From NCBI GenBank assembly GCA_903825695.1, contig CAIKBP010000006.1, forward strand, positions 1-20,720: 20,720 nucleotides of DNA. Direction: 5' to 3'. The stretch's first letter is position 1; each line of letters opens with the position of its first letter. The notes below the pieces were generated by a model. That model was not told where the DNA came from, made no database searches, and worked only from the letters and a program-made list of their open reading frames with translations. Positions 1 to 6,716 of the stretch are shown in pieces. Both the position numbers and the translations under genes were made by a program. This stretch comes from an uncultured Verrucomicrobiota bacterium (GTDB taxonomy: Bacteria; Verrucomicrobiota; Verrucomicrobiia; Palsa-1439).

Positions 1-224
1 AGCACAATCCGTCGCAGTTCGACGGCAGCCACCACCCGGTCCCCATCGCGCGCCGCCAGGTACGCCGCCACCGCTTCGGCCACGGGGAACGCGATCCAAT
101 CCGCGGGACTGCCTGCCTGCCGGGCTGCATAGTGAATCGCCTCCGCCAATCGTCTTGGATCGAACGGCGTCATGTGACCGTGGGCGTCGCGCACCCAAAC
201 CATGTCTTGTTCCATCAGGATCAT
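1..224 (-). CDS. ATP-cone domain protein, C-terminus cut by window edge
   Basis: The visible 74 codons begin with ATG at 224 and stay open to the window edge. The translation contains WVRDAHGHMTPFDPRRL, followed by an amphipathic helix ending AIHYAARQAG, and near the edge VVAAVELRRIV. This is the usual layout of an ATP-cone: a basic/acidic 'RDG' turn, the PFD motif, a first helix, and a late 'V...EI..IV' helix. ATP-cones bind ATP/dATP and occur at the N-terminus of ribonucleotide reductases and in the repressor NrdR. The start overlaps the stop of the upstream zinc-ribbon ORF in an ATGA, and GGGG lies about 5 nt before it, so translational coupling is likely. Whether this is the rest of an NrdR-like protein, a reductase large subunit or something else cannot be told from the part present. 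ATG codons at 215 and 203 are alternative starts. Confidence 0.6.
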   Translation of the reverse strand, partial: MILMEQDMVWVRDAHGHMTPFDPRRLAEAIHYAARQAGSPADWIAFPVAEAVAAYLAARDGDRVVAAVELRRIV

Positions 225-342
225 TGTTTCCCCGATTGTTTGATCTCTTGAATGAACTTATCGACACCCGCCATCAGTTTACGCTGCTCAAAATCCTCGT
301 AAGTCGTGAACCGCTCACCGCATCACATTCCGGACACCGCAT
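221..342 (-). pseudogene. frameshifted small NrdR-type zinc-ribbon ORF
   Basis: One minus-strand frame (322 to 221) reads CGERFTTYEDFEQRKLMAG and on to a TGA that overlaps the next start. CGxRFTTYE is the hallmark of the NrdR zinc ribbon. In that frame a TGA at 325-323 lies just before the cysteine. The other expected pair, MRCPEC preceded by an AGG-type ribosome site, is in a different frame starting at ATG 342. Removing 5 nt (or adding 1) between CPEC and GERFTTYE would restore a near-consensus CPECGERFTTYE. The 9-bp word GATGCGGTG occurs twice in the break region, 19 bp apart, which fits a small slippage or duplication. No slippery heptamer for programmed frameshifting is seen. It could be a pseudogene, a sequencing or assembly error, or a real short ORF with an unrecognised start; which is unresolved. 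Confidence 0.4.
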
Positions 343-415
343 CCTGACCTTCAAAGCTCGGGCGGACAATCCGTTGCTTACACGCCAGCCACCGCACGGT
401 CAAGACTGAACGCCG

Positions 416-1426
416 CTATCTGGGTACAGCCAAACGCCGTAGTTTCTGGTATTGCCATTGCAGCGCCTTGTTCCACTGGCACTCCGTCAGCGATTGAACA
501 ATGAGCCAGTAAACTTCTCCGCGCGACACCTGGACCCGCCGCGTCGGGTCGAGAGGATTGGTGATTCGCAAAAGCGCGATGGTCTTCAGGCCGATCCAAA
601 TCGGCCAGATGCAGGCCAACCGGAGACGCGCCTGGCTACGCGGGATTGCGATGGTGTATTCCCAACCTGCGTCCAAGTGCTCGACTGCGTTATCCAACCA
701 GCGCTGGTACGTCGGCTTTACGGCCTCGAAATTGATCGGATCCAGCAAGGCTTGTGGATCAGCAACCGGCAGGTAGCAACGTCCTGCGCGCAAGTCTTTT
801 GGCATATCGCGGAGCACGTTTACCAGCTGCAATCCCTTGCCGAACCGCACGCCAAGTTCGCACATTTGCTCTGAATTCCAGCCGTGCAAGCCCGGCAAAT
901 GCGCCCCGCACATTTTCGTCCAGAATTCCCCGACGCAACCTGCCACCATGTAGGTGTAGCGATCCAATTCGTCGTCGCTGCCCAGCGCGACAAGTTCGCG
1001 ATCGCTTTCACCAGGGAACCGTTCTAGATCGAAGATCTGGCCGCCGATGATTGTTTGCAGTAGGTCCGCGATCAGCCTGTTGTCCTCTGAAGAACACGCA
1101 TCAAGCGTCAGAATGCAATAACCGAGCTGTTCCAAAAGCATCTTCTCGGCCGGGAGTGTTTGGCGTTCAGAAATCTCTTCGATTACCGGAATCGCCGCCG
1201 TCTTCCGCACCGCTTGCTGTATTTGGCGCAAAATGGCCACGCGTTGCTCGCGCGGCAATGCCTTGGTGTCAGCAATCGTGTCGCTGGCGCGCGCCAGCAA
1301 GTACGCGATAGAAACTTGCGGACGGATTGCGTCGGGCAGTACACGCAATGTCAGGTAGAACGAGCGCGATACATCCCGCAACAGCGGCGTGATCAGTTCA
1401 TTCTGCTCAGAGGCGGTCAGTATCAT
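416..1426 (-). CDS. squalene/phytoene synthase family protein (squalene synthase-like)
   Basis: This 336-residue protein belongs to the trans-isoprenyl diphosphate synthase, head-to-head class. Such enzymes condense two farnesyl (or geranylgeranyl) diphosphates to squalene, presqualene diphosphate or phytoene. The first Asp motif is DTIAD (49-53) after VSRSFYLTLRVLP. The conserved YMVAGCVGEFW segment is near 159-169, and the second Asp motif is NVLRDMPKD (203-211). The N-terminal YLLARASDTIADT pattern resembles one-step, eukaryote-type squalene synthases more than HpnC/HpnD or CrtB, an inference from pattern only. A reading frame extends upstream to a GTG at 1543, but that would overlap the upstream gene by 86 bp. 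The ATG at 1426 places the first family-conserved helix correctly and leaves a 31-bp gap, so it is preferred. No other hopanoid or carotenoid gene is nearby, so the end product cannot be named. Confidence 0.85.
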   Translation of the reverse strand: MILTASEQNELITPLLRDVSRSFYLTLRVLPDAIRPQVSIAYLLARASDTIADTKALPREQRVAILRQIQQAVRKTAAIPVIEEISERQTLPAEKMLLEQLGYCILTLDACSSEDNRLIADLLQTIIGGQIFDLERFPGESDRELVALGSDDELDRYTYMVAGCVGEFWTKMCGAHLPGLHGWNSEQMCELGVRFGKGLQLVNVLRDMPKDLRAGRCYLPVADPQALLDPINFEAVKPTYQRWLDNAVEHLDAGWEYTIAIPRSQARLRLACIWPIWIGLKTIALLRITNPLDPTRRVQVSRGEVYWLIVQSLTECQWNKALQWQYQKLRRLAVPR

Positions 1427-1457
1427 TTCTTGCTTTCGCACCAATCCGTGGTCACGG

Positions 1458-2009
1458 TCATTTTCGCTGATACGTTCCAACCAATTCGGCCATCGCAAGT
1501 ATATGGCCACGCATCGCTTCTTCCAGTTGTTGCTTCGTCGCACGCGGCTTCAACGCTGGTTCCGCATCCAGCGCATACACCTTGAAATGGTAATGATGCA
1601 CGCCGTGACCTGGCGGCGGGCACGGCCCACCGTAACCAAGCCTCGGCCAACTGTTCTCACCATGTTTCGCGCCGCCGAGCGCTGGTACGCTCTCCGTTTT
1701 GGAGACGTTCTCCGGCAATCCTGTGGCCGTGGCGGGAATTCCCCAAATCACCCAATGCACCCACGTACCCCCGGGCGCATCGGGATCGTCGCAGATCAAC
1801 GCGAATGATTTCGTCCCAGCTGGCGCTCCTTCCCACCTCAACGGCGGCGACACATCGTGCCCGTCGCATGTGAACTTCGCGGGAACAGGTTGGTTATGAC
1901 GGAAACCCGGACTACTCAACCTAAACTCTGCCATGGCGACCCCCTTTCCGCCGGCTCGCGCCGTTGCCAAGAATGCAGCAAGCACCGCCGCGATCACCAA
2001 GCTGCGCAT
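1458..2009 (-). CDS. PEBP family protein, YbhB/YbcL type, probably exported
   Basis: A phosphatidylethanolamine-binding-like protein of 183 residues, close to the size of periplasmic YbcL. Family marks are FTCDGHDVSPPL, the ligand-pocket segment DDPDAPGGTWVHWVIWGIP, GGPCPPPGHG and the HHYHFKVYAL strand that replaces the usual GxHRY motif. The paired cysteines around CDG and GPCPP are typical of the bacterial branch. The ATG at 2009 gives MRSLVIAAVLAAFLATARA, a signal peptide with a likely cleavage after the final ARA, and AGGGG lies about 8 nt upstream. A second ATG at 1934 (MAEFRLSS) has its own AAGGGGG ribosome site and would give a 158-residue cytoplasmic form like YbhB. Both are plausible. 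The biochemical role of bacterial members is poorly defined. The gene precedes the squalene synthase gene by 31 bp on the same strand. Confidence 0.9.
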   Translation of the reverse strand: MRSLVIAAVLAAFLATARAGGKGVAMAEFRLSSPGFRHNQPVPAKFTCDGHDVSPPLRWEGAPAGTKSFALICDDPDAPGGTWVHWVIWGIPATATGLPENVSKTESVPALGGAKHGENSWPRLGYGGPCPPPGHGVHHYHFKVYALDAEPALKPRATKQQLEEAMRGHILAMAELVGTYQRK

Positions 2010-2037
2010 TTGCGTGGCCCCTACCCACACCGCTGCG

Positions 2038-2066
2038 AATGTAACCAGAGATCCGTCAATGGGCAA
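2038..2066 (-). promoter_or_regulatory. candidate sigma70 promoter for the PEBP gene
   Basis: On the minus strand TTGCCC (2066-2061) is separated by 17 nt from TACATT (2043-2038). Each box matches four of six consensus bases. The predicted transcript would start near 2031, about 20 nt before the ATG at 2009 and downstream of the csp terminator, where a new promoter is needed. Confidence 0.4.
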
Positions 2067-2161
2067 TCACCAAGTTCGGTGCCCGGCGCAACCGCAAACA
2101 CCTTAAGTGTAGCCGATGATTATGGACACGACCGTTGCATGAGTTGAACCGCAAGTCCGGC

Positions 2162-2206
2162 GCTACAAACAGAAATCCCCCGACAGCGTATGCAGGCGGG
2201 GGATTT
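2162..2206 (-). terminator. Rho-independent terminator of the cold-shock gene
   Basis: A perfect 10-bp inverted repeat, AAATCCCCCG (2173-2182) and CGGGGGATTT (2197-2206), has a 14-nt loop. In minus-strand sense it is followed by the T-rich run TTTCTGTTTG. It begins about 20 bp after the csp stop codon and separates csp from the PEBP gene. Confidence 0.75.
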
Positions 2207-2224
2207 CGTTCCTGTGGGACGAAT

Positions 2225-2425
2225 TTACTTAGCCACAACGTTGGATGCCTTCGGTCCTTTGGGTGAGTCGACCAACTCGAATTCCACAGGCTGGCCTTCT
2301 TCTAGGTTCTTGAAGCCGTCACCGGCGATTGAGGAGTAATGGACGAACACGTCCGGGCCCCCTTCTTGCTGGATAAAACCAAACCCCTTTTTCGTATCAA
2401 ACCACTTTACTTTGCCTTGTGCCAT
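2225..2425 (-). CDS. cold-shock protein, CspA family
   Basis: A 66-residue single cold-shock domain, the full length for the family. These cytoplasmic proteins bind single-stranded RNA and DNA and melt mRNA secondary structure. The RNA-binding motifs are both intact: KGFGFI (RNP1, residues 13-18) and DVFVHYS (RNP2, from residue 25). The start is fixed by a strong GGAAGGA ribosome site a few bases before ATG. It is monocistronic, with its own candidate promoter upstream and a hairpin terminator downstream, and is divergent from the response regulator gene. The predicted leader is about 80 nt, shorter than that of E. coli cspA. Paralogue identity (cspA, cspC or other) cannot be set from sequence, so no symbol is given. 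Whether it is cold-induced or constitutive is unknown. Confidence 0.97.
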   Translation of the reverse strand: MAQGKVKWFDTKKGFGFIQQEGGPDVFVHYSSIAGDGFKNLEEGQPVEFELVDSPKGPKASNVVAK

Positions 2426-2512
2426 AATCCTTCCTCACTTCGTTTGTTTCTCGCTTTGGGCAAAAGTCCGTTCCCATTTCGAAACGTGATTCGGTCCCAA
2501 AGACGAGTGCGG

Positions 2513-2540
2513 AGTGTACGCAAAGAGTCACGCTTGTCAA
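2513..2540 (-). promoter_or_regulatory. candidate sigma70 promoter for the cold-shock gene
   Basis: A perfect -35 box TTGACA (2540-2535) is followed after 16 nt by TACACT (2518-2513), which matches four of six -10 bases. Transcription would start near 2506, giving a leader of about 80 nt before the csp ATG. Confidence 0.55.
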
Positions 2541-2619
2541 TCCCCGTTTTTCGTTGTCCCCGATGAGAATTCCGCTGGTCAACACTCCGCCGGTGTGGTA
2601 GCTAATATAGCTGCGCTAT

Positions 2620-3042
2620 ATGAACATGGCACCAGACGGTCAGCCCGAACCAGCCAAGGACACGGCGCCTGCGATTGAATTCAAAGCGGTGCTGGTGGTG
2701 GATGACGACCGGCAACTGGCTTCGGCGCTGCAATGGATTCTAGCCGACGAGAATTATTTTGTAGACATCGCGTACGACGGCGAAGATGCGTTGAGCAAGA
2801 TTAAGGACAACGATTACGATGTTGTTGTCTGCGATGTGATGATGCCAAAACTGCGTGGCGACGAGTTGTTCATCAAGGCGCGCGATCTGCGCCCACAGTT
2901 GGCCGACCGGTTCATCTTCATCACCGGCTATGCCGCGGGAACAGAGATCAACCTATTCCTCAGCAAGACGGGTGCGAAGTATCTGATCAAGCCGTTCCCA
3001 ATGCAAAAACTGATCGACTGCGTCAGGCAGCTTTTGGGCTGA
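2620..3042 (+). CDS. stand-alone response regulator receiver protein
   Basis: A 140-residue protein made of one REC domain after a loose N-terminal tail of about 20 residues. The acidic pocket is D28-D30 (VVDDD), the phospho-acceptor is D72 in VVVCDVMMP, the switch threonine is T102 in FITGYA, and the conserved lysine is K124 in LIKPF. All residues for phosphotransfer are present. There is no output domain and no histidine kinase nearby, so it is an orphan, CheY- or Spo0F-like regulator acting by protein contact. No Shine-Dalgarno precedes the ATG at 2620 or the second ATG at 2626. A 7-bp inverted repeat (2605-2621) runs into the first start codon. The gene ends 6 bp from the oppositely oriented lysA, with no strong terminator between them. 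Confidence 0.95.
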   Translation: MNMAPDGQPEPAKDTAPAIEFKAVLVVDDDRQLASALQWILADENYFVDIAYDGEDALSKIKDNDYDVVVCDVMMPKLRGDELFIKARDLRPQLADRFIFITGYAAGTEINLFLSKTGAKYLIKPFPMQKLIDCVRQLLG

Positions 3043-3048
3043 GCGCGC

Positions 3049-4317
3049 TTAGCGCAGCCACGCAGCGATCTTCTCGCAATCAGTCAGTTCTTCAACTTTT
3101 TCGCGCGGCCGCACCAGCGCCACGTGGCGGCCAGAAATCAAAACCTCCGCCGGGCGCGGACGCGAATTGTAATTCGACGCCATCACCATGCCGTACGCGC
3201 CGGCGCTCATGACCGCCAGCAGCTCGCCGGTAGCCACGGTGGCTAGCCGCCGTCCCTGCGCGAAGAAATCCCCTGACTCACATATCGGACCCACCACATC
3301 CGCCGTTATCATTCGTCGCCTAGGCCCCCGCGGTTTCCGGACAGGCAGAATCTCGTGGTAACTGTCGTATAGCGCAGGTCGAATCAGGTCGTTCATCGCC
3401 GCGTCAGTGATAACGAACTGTTTTGCTGGCGTCCGTTTCACGTAAAGAACACGCGTGACCAGCACACCGCCATTGCCAACGAGAAACCGTCCCGGCTCCA
3501 GCAGAATCCTGAGCCCCAATCCACGCAAATATGGCTCTACCGCTCGCGCGAAAACCGCTGCTGTCGGCGGCCTCTCACGCCGGTAGCGAATACCAAGCCC
3601 GCCGCCGATATCGAAAAACTGCAAAGCGCCAGGCGCAAGTGCCCGCACCTGCGCGATCAGCGGCAGCATCTTCCTGATAGCCAGCACGAATGGCGCAGTC
3701 GAGGTGATTTGCGAACCGATGTGCATCTGCACGCCGCGAATTTCTACGCCCCCCAACGTCCGCGCCGCGCGGTATACCGCCAGCGCACGTTCCAGCGGTA
3801 TTCCGAATTTGCTCTCGTGTTTACCAGTCGAGACGTACCGGTGCGTGTGCGGATCAATGCCGGGATTTACCCGCAATGCAATCGGCGCGCGCCGGCGCAA
3901 TCGGCGCGCGATGGCTGCGATCATTTCCAACTCCGGCTCGCTCTCTACGTTGAAACAGTAAATCCCGAGACGTAATGCGTACTCGATCTCTGGGGATGTT
4001 TTGCCGACGCCAGCGAACGCGCACAGCCGCGGATCACCGCCCGCTTCCACCACGCGCCGCAATTCACCGCCGCTGACCGTGTCGAATCCCGCCCCAGACC
4101 GCGCCAATGCGCGGATCACGGAGAGATTGCTGTTCGCTTTCACCGCGAAACAGATAAGTCGATCCAGTCTGCAGAACGCGGCATCCAGCTGCTGAAGTTG
4201 CCCGACGATGTGCGTTTGACTGTATACGTACAACGGCGCACCGTACCGATTCACCAACCGCTGCAATGGCACCTGCTCACAGTGCAACTCGTCCGCACGA
4301 TATCGAAATGCTTCCAT
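3049..4317 (-). CDS. lysA: diaminopimelate decarboxylase
   Basis: LysA decarboxylates meso-2,6-diaminopimelate to L-lysine, the last step of the DAP pathway, using pyridoxal phosphate. The 422-residue protein has the full alanine-racemase-fold barrel and C-terminal beta domain. The PLP lysine is K60 in CFAVKAN. HESKFG, the glycine-rich phosphate loop FDIGGGLG, EPGRFLVG, the catalytic-cysteine motif CESGD and AGAYGMVMASNYNSRPRP follow in the usual order. Length and motif order match the family. It lies 20 bp after the metallophosphoesterase gene and appears to be the last gene of the argH cluster, linking arginine and lysine synthesis. Its 3' end nearly touches the converging response regulator gene. 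Confidence 0.97.
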   Translation of the reverse strand: MEAFRYRADELHCEQVPLQRLVNRYGAPLYVYSQTHIVGQLQQLDAAFCRLDRLICFAVKANSNLSVIRALARSGAGFDTVSGGELRRVVEAGGDPRLCAFAGVGKTSPEIEYALRLGIYCFNVESEPELEMIAAIARRLRRRAPIALRVNPGIDPHTHRYVSTGKHESKFGIPLERALAVYRAARTLGGVEIRGVQMHIGSQITSTAPFVLAIRKMLPLIAQVRALAPGALQFFDIGGGLGIRYRRERPPTAAVFARAVEPYLRGLGLRILLEPGRFLVGNGGVLVTRVLYVKRTPAKQFVITDAAMNDLIRPALYDSYHEILPVRKPRGPRRRMITADVVGPICESGDFFAQGRRLATVATGELLAVMSAGAYGMVMASNYNSRPRPAEVLISGRHVALVRPREKVEELTDCEKIAAWLR

Positions 4318-4337
4318 TGGCTAGCAGCCTACCAGAC

Positions 4338-5135
4338 TCACAACCAACGCGCAATCTGCGCCACAACCTCGGCGTTGCAGACCGGGCCGAGCACGCTTTT
4401 CACCCGTGCCCGCGCTGCCTCCCGCGGATACACGACCGCGTATTTTTCGACTACCCAGTTCTCATCATCGAACACCAGAAACTCGGCCAGCCGCGATGGA
4501 TTCGTCGGGAACCCCACCGATCCCGTGCCAACCCATGCGATGTCCTGCGCACCCAAGCGTACCGGCGTCGGATCTTTTCCATCGCCCTCATGGCCGAACA
4601 TTGGCACGAGCACGATCCCGGCTTCACCTTGCACCACCTCCGCCCGCATCGTGTGCGTGTGGCCATAAAAACAGACCCTTCCAGCCCCATGCCGGAGGCA
4701 TGCCAACTCCACCTCTGCTTTCCTCGGCCATCGATGATACCCAGCGCTGCCAGGTGCCACCAACGAGTCGTGTGTCAACTTAATCCCATCGTTGACGTTC
4801 AGCGCCAGCGGGGCCGACTTCAAGAACTCCTGCGCCAGCGATTCCGCAGCCAGTAACTGACCTGTCCACGCCAGGGTCTCGATTGCCTCTTTGCTGTAAC
4901 CCTCTGGCTTGATCTCGCTGCGCGCGACGCGATCGTGGTTCCCAGCCACCCAAGCCAGTTGACCCCGCTCGCCCAACTCACGCAGCCGCGCGATGCACTC
5001 CAACGGACTCGGCCCGTAGCCGACCAAATCGCCTGTAAACAAACACGCCTCGACGCCGCGCCGACGGCCCTCTGCCAGCACAACATCCAGCGCGTCCAGA
5101 TTCGCGTGCACATCCCCAAAAACCAGGTATCTCAC
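4338..5135 (-). CDS. metallophosphoesterase, calcineurin-like
   Basis: A 265-residue member of the binuclear-metal phosphoesterase superfamily. The metal-binding blocks occur in order: GDVHAN (D8, H10), GDLVGYGP (D36), GNHD (65-68), a histidine in LTHDS, and YGHTHT near residue 180. No signal peptide or membrane segment is seen, so it should be cytosolic. The frame is open up to a TTG at 5180. The GTG at 5135 gives MRYLVFGDVHANL, the standard N-terminus for the family, with GGGAG about 10 nt upstream, so I chose it. It sits between argH (91-bp gap) and lysA (20-bp gap) on the same strand. Family members act on diverse phosphodiesters and phosphomonoesters, so the substrate is unknown. The operon position is the only hint of a metabolic role. 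Confidence 0.9.
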   Translation of the reverse strand: MRYLVFGDVHANLDALDVVLAEGRRRGVEACLFTGDLVGYGPSPLECIARLRELGERGQLAWVAGNHDRVARSEIKPEGYSKEAIETLAWTGQLLAAESLAQEFLKSAPLALNVNDGIKLTHDSLVAPGSAGYHRWPRKAEVELACLRHGAGRVCFYGHTHTMRAEVVQGEAGIVLVPMFGHEGDGKDPTPVRLGAQDIAWVGTGSVGFPTNPSRLAEFLVFDDENWVVEKYAVVYPREAARARVKSVLGPVCNAEVVAQIARWL

Positions 5136-5226
5136 AAACCGGTTTCTCCCAAAGCTTGCCCACCCGGCGGGTTCGCGCAATCCTGCGCCTTCGCCCGACC
5201 GGTCTTAGCTCCATGAAACATCCGGC

Positions 5227-6591
5227 CTACTTCAGCAGGCGTTTCCATCGCGTCAACTGCATGCGGACGTTCGTTGGCGACGGCGCGCCGACGGCCCTGC
5301 GCGATGCCAAGGCATGGCGCACGTTGAATACGCGCGCAGCACCTGCGCCAAACCTCTTAACAGCCAGCTTCGGCAACGGCGTGCCTGTTTTCTCAGATTC
5401 CACAACGAGCGCACCAACGACACGATGCGCCTCGCGGAATGGAATGCCGCGGTTCACAAGAAAATCTGCAAGGTCAGTAGCGAGCAGCATCGGATCGCTG
5501 ACTGCGCTTTCACACTTCGCGCGGTTCACCTTCGTGTGTCGTAACATGTCGCCCATGACGCGCAACGATGCCAGTAGCGTGTCGGCGGAGTCGAACAACG
5601 GCTGTTTATCCTCCTGCAAATCACGGTTGTACGCGAGTGGAAGTCCCTTGAGCATGGTCAGAACGGCGACGAGATTGCCGACGACGCGACCGGTCTTGCC
5701 GCGGGTCAGTTCCGCAACGTCTGGGTTCTTCTTTTGTGGCATCAACGATGAACCCGTCGTATAGGCATCGCCGATGACGACGAAGCCAAACTCCGCGGTT
5801 GACCACAGCACGAGGTCTTCCGCCAAGCGCGACAGATGTATTGCCACCAGCGCTGTAGCCGCCATGAATTCGACGACAAAATCGCGGTCGCTCACAGCGT
5901 CCATCGAATTTCGCGTCGCGCCGTTGAAGTCAAGCAATTTGGCCACGTAGTCGCGGTCAAGTTTCAGCGCGGTACCTGCGATGGCGCCAGAACCGAGCGG
6001 ACAAATATTCACGCGCTTAAGGCAGTCCTCCAAACGCTGCATGTCGCGGTCGAACATCTCGACGTAAGCGAGAAGGTGGTGTGCGAACAATACGGGCTGA
6101 GCGCGCTGTAGATGCGTGTACCCGGGCATCATGACGCCCATGTTCTTCTCCGCTACGGCAATCAACGATTTCTGAATATTTCGGGTCTCGGATTTGGCGC
6201 TTTGGATTTCCGACCTGAGCCAAAGACGAAGATCCGTAGCCACCTGATCGTTGCGGCTGCGGGCCGTGTGCAGTTTTGCACCCACCGCTCCAATCTTGCG
6301 AACCAGCGCCGCCTCAATGTTCATGTGGACGTCTTCAAGGGACGTGTCCCATTTGAATTTGCCCAACTCAATCTCACGTTCAACGGCGCGCAAGCCGCGC
6401 TTGATCTTCGCTGCTTCCGTTTTCGCGAGAACGCCGGCTTTCAGCAGGCCATGCACGTGCGCGATCGAGCCGGCGATGTCGTGTTTGTACAATCGCCAGT
6501 CGAAGCTCACGCTTTCGGTGAACTGTTTAACAACTTCGGCGGGCCCCGCGGCAAAACGCCCGCCCCACATCGGTTGTGGTGCTTTTTTCAT
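5227..6591 (-). CDS. argH: argininosuccinate lyase
   Basis: ArgH cleaves argininosuccinate to arginine and fumarate, the last step of arginine synthesis. It belongs to the fumarase/aspartase superfamily and works as a homotetramer. The 454-residue protein starts with the typical MWGGRFAAGPA. It carries HTARSRNDQVATD (108-120), PGYTHLQRAQP with the catalytic histidine H160, and the signature GSSLMPQKKNPD with the catalytic serine loop at 280-291. Full length and intact. AGGA lies 5 nt before the ATG. It is the first gene of a minus-strand cluster with the metallophosphoesterase and lysA genes and is divergent from the gph-like gene. argG lies 1.4 kb away on the same strand, separated by two genes and a terminator, so it is transcribed separately. 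Confidence 0.98.
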   Translation of the reverse strand: MKKAPQPMWGGRFAAGPAEVVKQFTESVSFDWRLYKHDIAGSIAHVHGLLKAGVLAKTEAAKIKRGLRAVEREIELGKFKWDTSLEDVHMNIEAALVRKIGAVGAKLHTARSRNDQVATDLRLWLRSEIQSAKSETRNIQKSLIAVAEKNMGVMMPGYTHLQRAQPVLFAHHLLAYVEMFDRDMQRLEDCLKRVNICPLGSGAIAGTALKLDRDYVAKLLDFNGATRNSMDAVSDRDFVVEFMAATALVAIHLSRLAEDLVLWSTAEFGFVVIGDAYTTGSSLMPQKKNPDVAELTRGKTGRVVGNLVAVLTMLKGLPLAYNRDLQEDKQPLFDSADTLLASLRVMGDMLRHTKVNRAKCESAVSDPMLLATDLADFLVNRGIPFREAHRVVGALVVESEKTGTPLPKLAVKRFGAGAARVFNVRHALASRRAVGAPSPTNVRMQLTRWKRLLK

Positions 6592-6702
6592 GGCGTCCTG
6601 ATTGTCGCCAATTGCGGACGGGAATCAAGTCAACTATTCGCCTAAATCGGCGCCACCGCTGCGAGGAGGCATCGGCGGCACACCGCCAACCTGGGCGAAT
6701 GT

Positions 6703-6710
6703 GATAGAAT
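6703..6710 (+). promoter_or_regulatory. extended -10 promoter directly before gph
   Basis: TG-A-TAGAAT (6703-6710... with the hexamer at 6705-6710) is an extended -10 box with five of six consensus bases. Only 6 nt separate it from the ATG at 6717, so the predicted +1 is the A of the start codon. No clear -35 box is seen 17 nt upstream. There is no Shine-Dalgarno next to the ATG, in keeping with a leaderless transcript. Confidence 0.45.
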
Positions 6711-6716
6711 GTGCAA

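Noticed and set aside
313..345. Programmed frameshift or UGA recoding (selenocysteine) to join the zinc-ribbon frames
   Set aside because: No slippery heptamer is present, and in the UGA-containing frame the second cysteine of the CxxC pair is missing, so read-through would not give a proper zinc ribbon.
155..409. 84-codon plus-strand open frame across the left-edge zinc-ribbon region
   Set aside because: The opposite strand encodes the recognisable RFTTYE and ATP-cone motifs. The plus-strand peptide shows no family pattern and no ribosome site.
3040..3062. GCGC-rich inverted repeat between the response regulator and lysA stops as a terminator
   Set aside because: The stem is short and interrupted and has no T-run on either strand.
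3878..3910. 14-bp direct repeat GCAATCGGCGCGCG with a 19-bp period inside lysA
   Set aside because: It lies in a GC-rich coding stretch for an Arg-rich helix, the LysA alignment is undisturbed, and the period is not a multiple of three. Best taken as codon-bias coincidence.
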